Positions 26,447-35,328 of a stretch of 64,000 bases of DNA are shown one piece after another (within the stretch, counting starts at the first letter, position 1; each line of letters opens with the position of its first letter). The translations under genes were made by a program, and so were the position numbers. The notes beneath the pieces were generated by a model. It saw nothing but the letters and a program-made list of their open reading frames with translations. It was not told the DNA's origin and ran no database searches. This DNA comes from Streptomyces anulatus (GTDB lineage Bacteria > Actinomycetota > Actinomycetes > Streptomycetales > Streptomycetaceae): NCBI RefSeq assembly GCF_014650675.1, contig NZ_BMVK01000019.1, forward strand, positions 1 through 64,000, written 5' to 3'.

Positions 26447-26680
26447 ATGGGCACCCAGCAGGAAAAGGACGAGCTCTACGCTCTCGACATCTCGGATGTG
26501 ACGTGGCTCAGTGCGCCCGGCACCGAGGAGGCCGAGGAGCGGGTCGAGATCGCACATCTGCCGGACGGCGCCGTCGCCATGCGCTCCTCGCTGGACCCGG
26601 ACACCGTCCTGCGGTACACGGAGGCGGAGTGGACGGCGTTCGTCCTGGGTGCTCGCGACGGTGAGTTCGACCTCACGTAG
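26447..26680 (+). CDS. DUF397 protein
   Basis: A 77-residue protein with the DUF397 pattern: DVTWLSAP near the start, VEIAHLPDGAVAMRSS in the middle and TEAEWTAFVLGARDGEFD at the end. Start ATG at 26447 with AAGGGA ten bases before; an upstream in-frame ATG (26405) has no such site. DUF397 genes usually sit beside an XRE-family regulator with which they act; here none is adjacent and the neighbours are ESX genes. A hairpin terminator follows. Confidence 0.78.
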   Translation: MGTQQEKDELYALDISDVTWLSAPGTEEAEERVEIAHLPDGAVAMRSSLDPDTVLRYTEAEWTAFVLGARDGEFDLT

Positions 26681-27041
26681 GTCCGTGCGTCACGCGGGTT
26701 CGGCCCCGTGGGGGCGCGGAGCGCCGCGAAGGGTGGCCGCCGGAGTGAGCTTCCACCCTTCGCCCTGTACGTGTATGGCATGGATTGACCGTCTCGTCGC
26801 ACCCTTTCCGTCGCACGTGGTTCACCGGGGTGTGACACGTGGCCCGTGGGGCGGGGTTCGGCGTGCCCCATGCCCTGCCTGAGTTCACCGGATGGCGATT
26901 AGGGTGGGTGGGGCGCGGCAGATGAAACCTGCGAGCAGGTGATGCGCGTCGCAAGGGGGAGAGCCGGGCGGACCGGCACATCGGGAACGGTCGCCCCCAC
27001 CCACCACGGCACAAGGGTGCTCGACCACACCAGGAGGCAAA
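26681..27041 (+). other. 361-base intergenic region before the EspI-like gene
   Basis: It holds the DUF397 terminator (26726-26763) and then about 280 bases without a supported gene, presumably promoter and leader of the large ATPase gene. A TAGGGT box near 26904 has no convincing -35. The ribosome binding site GGAGG is just before 27042. No recognised riboswitch was seen. Confidence 0.5.
26726..26763 (+). terminator. terminator after the DUF397 gene
   Basis: An 11 bp perfect stem (26726-26736 with 26753-26763) with a 16-base loop, 45 bases past the stop. Confidence 0.7.
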
Positions 27042-30000
27042 GTGAACGGCGATCGGGACGAGATCCGCGGCGGATGGGACCTGCCCGTCGACGAGTCGTC
27101 CGACGCGGATCCCGCCGAGATGACGGGTGAGTTCACCATCGACTACACCCCTCCCGCCTGGTACACGCAGAACGCGGCGGGGGACTCGTCGGGAGGAGCG
27201 GGCTCGCACCTGGCGCCCCCTCCGCCGGTCGGGGCGCCTCTGTCCGCGCCCGACCTGTCGGCGACGCCCGGCGGCTTCGACCCGAACTGGGCGCCCGAGC
27301 CTCCGGCGCCCGCCGAGCCGGCCGTCCCCGCGGCTCCGGAGGCTCCGGTCTCCCCCGCCGTGCCGGAGACGCCGCACGCTCCGACTCCGCAGGCGCAGGT
27401 TCCGGACGCTCCCGCTCCGCAGACGCACGCGCAGGCCGCGGACGCTCCGGCTCCGTACCCGCAGGCCCCGGACGCTCCGACCGCTCCGGCCGCCGACAGC
27501 GGGGACGCGGGGCCGTTCGGCGGCGGCGATGTGGAGAGCGGCGCGACGATGCGGTTCTCGCCCGCCGCGCTCCAGCGGGAGATCGCGGAGCGCGAGGCGG
27601 AGGCCTCGGCCGGATCCGCCGACGGGACGGGTTCCGGGTCCGCCGCTGACGGCCTGTCCGGTGCCGGGGCGACGGACGACGGGAAGGCCGACGCCCTCGC
27701 CTCCGGTACGGAGCCCGAGGAAGCGTCCCCGTCCGGTACGCCCTCCGGGCCGGCCGCCGCCGCCCTTCCCTCGCTCGCGGACACGGACTCCGCGGCCGTC
27801 TCCCGTACGGACACGGGCTCCGCCGACGCACCCGCGCCCGACGCCAGCGCCATTACGCCTCCGAACGCCGGCGCGGGCACGCAGGACATCGCACCGCAGG
27901 ACGCGGGTCCCCAGGACTCCGCGCCCCAGGACGTGGCGCTCCCCGCCGCCGACGCCCCGCAGGCCGCCTCGGCACCGGTGCCGTGGTCGCCGCCCGCGCA
28001 GGGCGGCGCGCTGCCGCCGCTGCCGCCCGCCTTCCAGCCGGCCGCTCCGGGGCCCTCCGCGCCGCAGCCCGCGGCGCAGTGGCCCGGTTCCGCACCGGCG
28101 AACGAGGCGCCGGGCGGCTACGGCTTCCCGCAGACCGGCCAGCCGCCGCAGGCACCTCAGGCGTTTCAGCCCCCTCAGGCGCCGCAGGCTGCCCAGCCGC
28201 CGCACCAGCAACAGCCGTTCCCCGGTCAGCCCGGCCCCGGCGCCCCGCTGCCGCCCCAGGCACACCCCCAGGCCCCCCAGGGCGCGGGCGGGTACGGCTT
28301 CCCGCCGCAGGGCGGCTACGGCTTCCCGCAGCCCGGCCAGCCGGGCCAAGCGCCCCACGCGCCGCAGCCCCACGCGCCCTTCCCGGCCCAGGGCACCCCG
28401 AACCTCCCCGCCCCCGTCGCCCCGCAGCAGCCGGAGGCGTACGGACAGCAGCCCCAGGCCGCCCAGGCCCAGCCGCAGCAGCAGCAGCAGCCGCCGCCTG
28501 TCGACCCGCGTACGGGCGGAGCCTGGCCCACCCCGGTCGCGCACGACCAGCGCGAGCGGTCGGTGCCCGGCGCCCCGCTCGGGTACACGGCGGCCGTCGA
28601 GCTCTCCTCCGACCGGCTGGTGCGGGGCAAGCAGAAGGCCAAGAGCAGCCGTAACCCCTCCGCCGCCTCCCGGTTCAAGCTGGGCGGCAAGAAGGAGGAG
28701 GCCGAGCGGCTGCGCAAGCTGGAGCTGATCCGCACCCCGGTGCTGTCCTGCTACCGGATCGCCGTCATCAGCCTCAAGGGCGGTGTCGGCAAGACCACCA
28801 CGACGACCGCGCTGGGCTCGACGCTGGCCACCGAGCGGCAGGACAAGATCCTCGCCATCGACGCCAACCCGGACGCCGGCACGCTGGGCCGACGGGTGCG
28901 CCGCGAGACCGGGGCGACCATCCGCGACCTGGTGCAGGCGATCCCGTACCTCAACTCGTACATGGACATCCGGCGGTTCACCTCGCAGGCGCCCTCCGGT
29001 CTGGAGATCATCGCCAACGACGTGGACCCCGCGGTCTCCACGACGTTCAACGACGAGGACTACCGGCGCGCGATCGAGGTGCTCGGCAAGCAGTACCCGA
29101 TCATCCTCACCGACTCGGGCACCGGGCTGCTCTACAGCGCGATGCGCGGGGTGCTCGACCTCGCCGACCAGCTGATCATCATCTCGACGCCCTCGGTCGA
29201 CGGCGCGTCCAGCGCCTCGACGACGCTGGACTGGCTCTCGGCGCACGGCTACGCCGACCTGGTGCAGCGTTCACTCACCGTCATCTCCGGTGTCCGCGAG
29301 ACCGGCAAGATGATCAAGGTGGACGACATCGTCCAGCACTTCGAGACGCGTTGCCGCGGAGTCGTCGTCGTGCCGTTCGACGAGCACCTGGCGGCGGGCG
29401 CCGAGGTCGACCTCGACATGATGCGGCCCAAGACCCGTGAGGCGTACTTCCACCTCTCGGCGCTGGTGGCCGAGGACTTCGCGCGGGCCCAGCAGCAGCA
29501 GGGGCTGTGGACGGGGGACGGCCAGAACCCGCCGCCGCAGTTCGCCCCGCCCATGCCCGGCCAGCAGGGCTACCCGGCGGCCCAGCCGATGCCGGGACAG
29601 CCGATGCCGGGACAGCAGGGCGGCCCCGGTCAGCCCGCGGCGGGTCAGCAGGTTCCCGGTCAGCAGATCCCGGGTCAGCAGATCCCCGGTCAGCAGCCGT
29701 ACGCACCGCAGCAGCCCGGGCCCGGCCAGCCCTACCCGCAGCAGCAACCGCAGCCGCAGCACCCCGGGCAGCCGCAGCAGGGACAGCCGGGACAGCCGCA
29801 GCCGTACGCCCAGCAGCAGCCCTACGGTGGACAGCCGCCGTACGGGGGATATCAGGCGGCCGGTCAGCCGGGCGGCCCCTACGCCCCGCAGGGGGCTCCC
29901 GGCGGACCGCAGAACGGGTGGCTCCAGGCGCCTCCCCCGCAGGCCGGGCCGGGTGCGCCCGGGGCAGGCGCGCCGCCGCAGGCGCAGCCGGAACAGCAGG

Positions 30001-30104
30001 GCGGGCAGGCCAACCCGGCAGGCCAGCCCGAGTTGCAGGGTCCGGTGCCTCCCGCCGGCTGGCAGCAGGCGCCTCCGCAGCCGCCGCCGGCGCCTCAGCA
30101 GTAG
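27042..30104 (+). CDS. large ESX-associated ParA/MinD-like ATPase (EspI-like)
   Basis: A 1020-residue protein in three parts. Residues 1-500 are acidic and then Pro/Ala/Gln-rich, and likely disordered. Residues about 560-820 form a ParA/MinD-type ATPase with Walker A KGGVGKTT (579-586), AIDANPDAG after it and a later TDSGTG. The last 200 residues are Pro/Gln/Gly repeats such as PGQQIPGQQ and PMPGQ. The GTG start at 27042 has GGAGG at good spacing. Mycobacterial ESX-1 encodes a comparable Pro-rich ATPase (EspI), which supports a regulatory or spatial role in secretion. It is the last gene of the ESX block, with a terminator at 30137-30172. Confidence 0.88.
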   Translation: MNGDRDEIRGGWDLPVDESSDADPAEMTGEFTIDYTPPAWYTQNAAGDSSGGAGSHLAPPPPVGAPLSAPDLSATPGGFDPNWAPEPPAPAEPAVPAAPEAPVSPAVPETPHAPTPQAQVPDAPAPQTHAQAADAPAPYPQAPDAPTAPAADSGDAGPFGGGDVESGATMRFSPAALQREIAEREAEASAGSADGTGSGSAADGLSGAGATDDGKADALASGTEPEEASPSGTPSGPAAAALPSLADTDSAAVSRTDTGSADAPAPDASAITPPNAGAGTQDIAPQDAGPQDSAPQDVALPAADAPQAASAPVPWSPPAQGGALPPLPPAFQPAAPGPSAPQPAAQWPGSAPANEAPGGYGFPQTGQPPQAPQAFQPPQAPQAAQPPHQQQPFPGQPGPGAPLPPQAHPQAPQGAGGYGFPPQGGYGFPQPGQPGQAPHAPQPHAPFPAQGTPNLPAPVAPQQPEAYGQQPQAAQAQPQQQQQPPPVDPRTGGAWPTPVAHDQRERSVPGAPLGYTAAVELSSDRLVRGKQKAKSSRNPSAASRFKLGGKKEEAERLRKLELIRTPVLSCYRIAVISLKGGVGKTTTTTALGSTLATERQDKILAIDANPDAGTLGRRVRRETGATIRDLVQAIPYLNSYMDIRRFTSQAPSGLEIIANDVDPAVSTTFNDEDYRRAIEVLGKQYPIILTDSGTGLLYSAMRGVLDLADQLIIISTPSVDGASSASTTLDWLSAHGYADLVQRSLTVISGVRETGKMIKVDDIVQHFETRCRGVVVVPFDEHLAAGAEVDLDMMRPKTREAYFHLSALVAEDFARAQQQQGLWTGDGQNPPPQFAPPMPGQQGYPAAQPMPGQPMPGQQGGPGQPAAGQQVPGQQIPGQQIPGQQPYAPQQPGPGQPYPQQQPQPQHPGQPQQGQPGQPQPYAQQQPYGGQPPYGGYQAAGQPGGPYAPQGAPGGPQNGWLQAPPPQAGPGAPGAGAPPQAQPEQQGGQANPAGQPELQGPVPPAGWQQAPPQPPPAPQQ

Positions 30105-30136
30105 GCCCGAAGTGGTTGAGACCAATGAGGGCAAGT

Positions 30137-30172
30137 GAAGGGCCCGTACCGCTCGCGCGGTGCGGGTCCTTC
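30137..30172 (+). terminator. terminator after the EspI-like gene
   Basis: A 16 bp stem with two mismatches (30137-30152 with 30157-30172) and a TCGC loop, 32 bases past the stop. Confidence 0.72.
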
Positions 30173-30209
30173 CGCTATTCCCGCAGCCCACACGCTGTTT
30201 GACTGACCG

Positions 30210-30239
30210 TTGACGAGCCTCGACCACCGCTGATAAACC
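30210..30239 (+). promoter_or_regulatory. possible promoter of the peptide-type ABC importer
   Basis: TTGACG at 30210-30215 is followed after 16-18 bases by GATAAA/TAAACC (30232-30239). The -35 is good and the -10 is weak. Transcription would begin about 65 bases before the substrate-binding protein gene. Confidence 0.4.
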
Positions 30240-30311
30240 TTCGCTTCACCAACTGGCGAACCAGAGATCTACCCGCCTTCTTCAGCGAGTGATGACGCGA
30301 GGTCCCCGTCC

Positions 30312-32189
30312 ATGGTCACTAGAGTTCCCCACCACTCCACCCGGCCACGCCGACGCCTGCGCCTCCTGCTGGCCTCCGGCGTGGCCGCCCTGGCACTCAC
30401 CGCCGGATCCGTCGTACCCGGAAACCTGCTCGCGCCCGCCCCCTCCGAGGCGCGCGCGGACGACGGGAAGACGACGCTCACGGTCGCCGTCGCGCAGAGC
30501 GTCGACTCGCTCAGCCCGTTCCTTGCGCAGCGGCTGCTCAGCACGAGCGTCCTGCGGCTGATGTACGACTTCCTCACCAACTACGACCCCAAGGACAACA
30601 AGGCGATCCCGGGCCTCGCCACCGCGTGGGAGCCCTCCGCGGACAAGCTGACGTGGACGTACACGATCCGCTCGGACTCGAAGTGGTCCGACGGGCAGCA
30701 GGCCACCGCCGAGGACGCGGCCTGGACGTTCAACAAGATGATGACGGACGAGGCCGCCGCGACCTCCAACGGCAGCTTCGTCGGCAACTTCGAGAAGGTG
30801 ACCGCCCCCAGCAAGGACAAGCTGGTCATCACGTTGAAGGAGCCGCAGGCCACGATGGCCGCGCTCGACGTGCCGATCGTGCCGAAGCACCTCTGGGAGA
30901 AGGTCGGCGACTTCTCGAAGTTCAACAACGACAAGGAGTTCCCCATCGTGGGGAACGGTCCGTTCATCGTGACGGACTACAAGGTCGACAGCTATGTGAA
31001 GCTGAAGGCCAACAAGGACTTCTGGCGCGGGTCCCCCAAGTTCGACGAACTGGTCTTCCGCTACTACAAGGACCAGGACGCGGCCGTGGCCGCCCTGCGC
31101 AAGGGCGAGGTGTCCTTCGTCGCGGGCAGCCCCAGCCTGACCCCGGCCCAGTCCGCCTCGCTGGAGAACGCTCCGGACATCAAGGTGAACGACGCCCCGG
31201 GCCGCCGCTTCTTCGCGCTCGCCGTCAACCCCGGCGCCCGTACCAAGGACGGGCAGAAGTTCGGCGACGGGCACCCGGCACTGCTGGACCAGAAGGTGCG
31301 GCACGCGCTGTTCATGGCGGTCGACCGCAAGACCATCATCGACAAGGTCTTCCAGGGCCACGCCGTCGAGGGCGAGGGCTACATCCCGCCGCGCTTCGGC
31401 GACTACTTCTGGAAGCCGTCGGCGGACCAGAAGCTCGCCTACGACCCGGCGCGGGCCGGATCCCTGCTGGACGAGGCCGGGTACAAGAAGAACGGCGCGG
31501 GCAAGCGCGTCGGCAAGGACGGCAAGCCGCTCGACTTCCGCATCCTCTGCCACGCCACCGACCCCAACGACAAGGCGATCGGCAAGTACCTCCAGGAGTG
31601 GTGGGGCGAGCAGGGCATCGGGCTGAAGGTCGACTGCCTCGACAACGTTTCCGACCCCTGGTACGCCGGTGAGTACGACCTCGCCTTCGACGGCTGGTCC
31701 GTCAACCCCGACCCCGACTTCGTCCTGTCGATCCACACCTGCGACGCACTGCCGGCGAAGGCGAAGGAGACGGCCTCGACCGACAACTTCATCTGCGACA
31801 AGCAGTACGACGAGCTCTACAAGAAGCAACTGGCCGAGTACGACCCCGCCAAGCGGGCGGATCTGGTCAAGCAACTGGAGTCACGGCTGTACGACACCGG
31901 GTACATGAACGTCATGGCGTACCCGAATGCCGTCGAGGCCTACCGCACCGACCACATCGAGTCCATCACCACCATGCCGTCGGCCGCGGGCAACATCTAC
32001 GGCCAGGACGGCTACTGGAGCTGGTGGTCGGCGGTCCCGGCCGCCGGGGCCTCCTCGTCCGGTTCCTCCGACTCCGGTGGCAGCTCCACCGGGGTGCTCA
32101 TCGGGGTCGGGATCGCCGTCGTCGTCCTCGCCGGTGGCGGACTCCTGTTCGCCATGCGTCGCCGCTCCACCGCGGAAGACCGTGAATAG
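30312..32189 (+). CDS. ABC transporter substrate-binding protein, family 5, with C-terminal membrane anchor
   Basis: A 625-residue extracellular solute-binding protein of the oligopeptide/nickel (SBP_bac_5) family. The Arg-rich N-terminus and hydrophobic stretch (about 15-45) form a Sec or Tat-type signal with no lipobox cysteine. Family blocks include AIPGLATAWEPSADKLTWTY and, later, DQKVRHALFMAVDR. After a Ser/Gly linker a membrane helix (about 596-615) ends in RRRS. Anchoring by a C-terminal helix rather than a lipid is unusual for Gram-positive importers of this family. It is the first gene of a five-gene operon; the next start is four bases after its stop. The ligand is not predictable from sequence. 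Confidence 0.92.
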   Translation: MVTRVPHHSTRPRRRLRLLLASGVAALALTAGSVVPGNLLAPAPSEARADDGKTTLTVAVAQSVDSLSPFLAQRLLSTSVLRLMYDFLTNYDPKDNKAIPGLATAWEPSADKLTWTYTIRSDSKWSDGQQATAEDAAWTFNKMMTDEAAATSNGSFVGNFEKVTAPSKDKLVITLKEPQATMAALDVPIVPKHLWEKVGDFSKFNNDKEFPIVGNGPFIVTDYKVDSYVKLKANKDFWRGSPKFDELVFRYYKDQDAAVAALRKGEVSFVAGSPSLTPAQSASLENAPDIKVNDAPGRRFFALAVNPGARTKDGQKFGDGHPALLDQKVRHALFMAVDRKTIIDKVFQGHAVEGEGYIPPRFGDYFWKPSADQKLAYDPARAGSLLDEAGYKKNGAGKRVGKDGKPLDFRILCHATDPNDKAIGKYLQEWWGEQGIGLKVDCLDNVSDPWYAGEYDLAFDGWSVNPDPDFVLSIHTCDALPAKAKETASTDNFICDKQYDELYKKQLAEYDPAKRADLVKQLESRLYDTGYMNVMAYPNAVEAYRTDHIESITTMPSAAGNIYGQDGYWSWWSAVPAAGASSSGSSDSGGSSTGVLIGVGIAVVVLAGGGLLFAMRRRSTAEDRE

Positions 32190-32192
32190 TCC

Positions 32193-33284
32193 ATGAGCTC
32201 AGAAAGCACTCCCGCCCTGCTGAAGGGCGCGGCGGGCGTGGAGAGCACCGAATCCGGCGGCCCGGCTCCGGCCGGGCCGTCGGCCCGCTCCCCGCGCTCC
32301 CGCTCCACCGCCGCCTACGCCCGCTACGCGGCGGGCAAGCTCGCCGGGGCGGCCGTCTCCCTCTTCGCCGTCCTCGTCACCAGCTTCTTCCTCTTCCGGC
32401 TGATCCCCGGCGACCCGGTCAAGCAGATGACCGGCGGCCGTCAGGTGTCGACCGAGCAGATCGCGGCGATGCGCCGCGAGTTCGGCCTGGACCTGCCGCT
32501 GTGGGAGCAGTTCACCCAGTACTGCGGCAAGGCGCTGACCGGCGACTTCGGTACGTCGTACCAGTTCCGCGCCCCGGTCGTCGACAAGATCGCCGAGGCG
32601 CTGCCCGCCACCCTGCTGCTGACCGGCACCGCCTTCGTGATCTACACGCTGCTCGGCATCTGGCTGGGCGCGCGCTCCGCGTGGCGCAACGGCAGCGCCG
32701 GGGACCGCGCCAACACGGCGTTCGCGCTGACGCTGTACTCGGTGCCCTCGTTCTGGCTCGGCCTGCTCCTCATCATCACCCTGTCGGTGGGCATCGGCCC
32801 GATCCCCGGGCTCTTCCCGACCGGCGGCATGGAGTCCGGCGACACCGAGGGCTTCGACCGGGTGCTGGACATCGCCCACCACATGGTGCTGCCCGTCGTC
32901 ACGCTCGTCGCCGTGGAGTACGCGCGCACCCTGCTGGTGATGCGCTCCTCGCTGCTGGACGAGATGGGCAGCGACTATCTGACGACCGCCCGCGCCAAGG
33001 GGCTGCGCGACGATCTCGTACGCCGGAAGCACGCCGTGCCGAACGCGATGCTGCCGACCGTGACGCTGCTCTTCGTGAACCTCGGCACGACGGTCGCCGG
33101 GGCGATCCTGGTGGAGACCGTGTTCTCCTGGCCGGGGCTCGGCGGCCTCTTCTACCAGGCGCTGAGCGTGCCCGACCTGCCGTTGGTGCAGGCGCTGTTC
33201 TTCGTGTTCGCCGCCGCGGTGATCCTGATGAACACGCTGGCCGATGTGATCTATCCGCTGCTCGATCCCCGGGTGGGCCGATGA
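32193..33284 (+). CDS. ABC importer permease, DppB/OppB type
   Basis: A 363-residue inner-membrane permease with an extended polar N-terminus (1-45), then about six membrane helices. The family segment RLIPGDPV follows the first helix, and the cytoplasmic coupling loop reads YLTTARAKGL. It ends with an ATGA overlap with the second permease. It should form the heterodimeric channel with the product of 33281-34255. Confidence 0.94.
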   Translation: MSSESTPALLKGAAGVESTESGGPAPAGPSARSPRSRSTAAYARYAAGKLAGAAVSLFAVLVTSFFLFRLIPGDPVKQMTGGRQVSTEQIAAMRREFGLDLPLWEQFTQYCGKALTGDFGTSYQFRAPVVDKIAEALPATLLLTGTAFVIYTLLGIWLGARSAWRNGSAGDRANTAFALTLYSVPSFWLGLLLIITLSVGIGPIPGLFPTGGMESGDTEGFDRVLDIAHHMVLPVVTLVAVEYARTLLVMRSSLLDEMGSDYLTTARAKGLRDDLVRRKHAVPNAMLPTVTLLFVNLGTTVAGAILVETVFSWPGLGGLFYQALSVPDLPLVQALFFVFAAAVILMNTLADVIYPLLDPRVGR

Positions 33285-34255
33285 CGACGTCGATGCAGAA
33301 GCCCGAGCCGCTGGAGCCGGACGCCCGGAAGCCCTCCGGGCAGCCGGAGAAGGTGGTTCCGGTGCAGAGCCCGCGCGCCCTCACCCGGGCCCGGCGGCGG
33401 CAGGCGGTGGCCCGCTTCTGGCGGCAGTACCGCACGCACCGCGCCGGGCTCGTCGGTCTGGCCGTGCTCGCGGTGATCGCCCTGCTCGCGCTGACCGCCC
33501 CGCTGCTGGTGGGGGCCGACTCGCAGAGCGTGACCAGTGCCCCGGGCGGCCCGATGGAGGCCCCGAGCGGTGAATTCCCGCTCGGGACCGACCAGTTCGG
33601 CCGCAGCCTGCTGGCCCTGATGCTCTGGGGCACCCGGGTCTCGCTGACGGTCGGCCTGCTCGCCGCCTTCCTGTCCGTGGCGATCGGCACCCTGATCGGG
33701 ATCACCGCGGGCCACTTCAAGGGCTGGTACGCCACCGTCGTCATGCGGATCACCGACTGGTTCCTGGTGATGCCGACCCTGGTGCTGGCCATCGCCCTGG
33801 CGACCGTTCTCTCCCGGTCGGTCTGGACGACGATCCTGGCGATCGGCGTGACGACCTGGCCGACGACCGCACGTCTGGTCCGCGCCCAGACGCTGTCGGT
33901 CGAGTCCCGCCCGTACATCGAGCGCTCCCGGGCGCTCGGCGGCGGACACCGCCACATCATGTCCCGCCATGTGCTGCCCAATGTGATGCCCCTGGTGCTG
34001 GCCCAGACCACACTCGTGATCTCCACCGCCATCCTCACCGAGGCGACCCTCGCCTTCCTCGGCCTCAGCGATCCCACGATCGTCTCCTGGGGCGGTCTGC
34101 TCCAGGACGCCCGCGAGGCCGGCGCGGTCAGCTCCGGCAACTGGTGGTACCTCGCTCCGCCCGGACTCGCCATCGCCGTGGTCGCCCTCGCCTTCACGCT
34201 GTGCGGCCGCGCCATCGAGTCCGTGCTCAACCCCAAGCTGGGGGTGTCCCGTTGA
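33281..34255 (+). CDS. ABC importer permease, DppC/OppC type
   Basis: A 324-residue permease with a cytoplasmic N-terminus rich in Pro and Arg, the DppC segment LGTDQFGRS (about residues 98-106), about six helices and the coupling loop YIERSRALGGG. The start is the ATG at 33281 that overlaps the upstream stop by four bases. It overlaps the following ATPase gene through a TTGA junction. Confidence 0.94.
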   Translation: MTTSMQKPEPLEPDARKPSGQPEKVVPVQSPRALTRARRRQAVARFWRQYRTHRAGLVGLAVLAVIALLALTAPLLVGADSQSVTSAPGGPMEAPSGEFPLGTDQFGRSLLALMLWGTRVSLTVGLLAAFLSVAIGTLIGITAGHFKGWYATVVMRITDWFLVMPTLVLAIALATVLSRSVWTTILAIGVTTWPTTARLVRAQTLSVESRPYIERSRALGGGHRHIMSRHVLPNVMPLVLAQTTLVISTAILTEATLAFLGLSDPTIVSWGGLLQDAREAGAVSSGNWWYLAPPGLAIAVVALAFTLCGRAIESVLNPKLGVSR

Positions 34256-35328
34256 CCGCCACGACCACGACCACCACGCCGAACCCGGACCCGTCCGGCT
34301 CTCCCGGCCTGTCGAAGCCGGTCGGCGATCCGCCGCTCCTGGAGGTGCGGAACCTGACGGTCACCTACGGGGGCGGGGCCGACGCCGTCCCCGCCGTACG
34401 GGGTGTCGATCTGCGGGTCGAGGCCGGGCAGAAGCTCGGCATCGCCGGGGAGTCCGGCTGCGGGAAGTCGACGCTGGCCCTCGCGCTGCTGCGGCTGCTG
34501 CCGGCGACGGCCACGCTGTCCGGCGAGATCCTTCTCGACGGCGAGGACGTCCTGACCATGAAGTGGGGGCGGCTGCGGGCCGTCCGCTGGGCGGGCGCGT
34601 CGATCGTCTTCCAGGGCGCGATGCACTCGCTGAACGCCGTGCACCGGGTCGGGGACCAGATCGCCGAGCCGATCCTGCTGCACAGCAAGTCCACCCCGGC
34701 CGCCGCCCGCAGGCGGGCCGGTGAGCTGCTGGAGCAGGTGGGGCTGCCCGCCGCCCGTGCCCAGGCCTACCCGCACGAGCTGTCCGGCGGTCAGCGGCAG
34801 CGCGTGATGATCGCCATGGCGCTGGCCTGCGATCCTCGGCTGATCGTCGCGGACGAGCCGACCACCGCCCTCGATGTGATGATCCAGGCGCAGATCCTGC
34901 GGCTGATCGAGGCGCTCGTCGCGGACCAGGGCGTCGGGCTGATCATGATCAGCCACGACCTCGCGGTGCTCGCCGACACCTGTGACCGGCTCTCGGTGAT
35001 GTACGCGGGCCGGGTCGTCGAGGAGGGCCCGGCCCGGCAGGTGTACGCGGACGCCCGTCACCCGTACGGCAGGGCGCTCTCCGCCGCGTTCCCGAGGATC
35101 GGGGACCTCTCCTCCCGGCACGCCCCGCGCGGCCTGCCGGGCGACCCGCCGGACCCCTCGGCGCTGCCGGGCGGCTGCACCTTCCATCCGCGCTGCCCGG
35201 TGGCGCTCGACTCCTGCGCCACCGAGGACCAGGAGCTGCGGGACGCCGGGGCCGAGCGCCGGGCGGCCTGCGTCCTGGTGGACGCGCCCGTCCCCGCCGG
35301 GGCCGACGACACGAGGAGCACGACATGA
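34252..35328 (+). CDS. ABC importer ATPase, DppD/OppD type
   Basis: A 358-residue ATPase. Walker A is GESGCGKST, the ABC signature LSGGQRQR and Walker B LIVADEPTTALD. The C-terminal oligopeptide-type extension contains a Cys-rich GGCTFHPRCP. The start is TTG at 34252, overlapping the permease stop (TTGA); no better start exists downstream before the conserved domain. It pairs with the next ATPase. Confidence 0.93.
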   Translation: MTATTTTTTPNPDPSGSPGLSKPVGDPPLLEVRNLTVTYGGGADAVPAVRGVDLRVEAGQKLGIAGESGCGKSTLALALLRLLPATATLSGEILLDGEDVLTMKWGRLRAVRWAGASIVFQGAMHSLNAVHRVGDQIAEPILLHSKSTPAAARRRAGELLEQVGLPAARAQAYPHELSGGQRQRVMIAMALACDPRLIVADEPTTALDVMIQAQILRLIEALVADQGVGLIMISHDLAVLADTCDRLSVMYAGRVVEEGPARQVYADARHPYGRALSAAFPRIGDLSSRHAPRGLPGDPPDPSALPGGCTFHPRCPVALDSCATEDQELRDAGAERRAACVLVDAPVPAGADDTRSTT

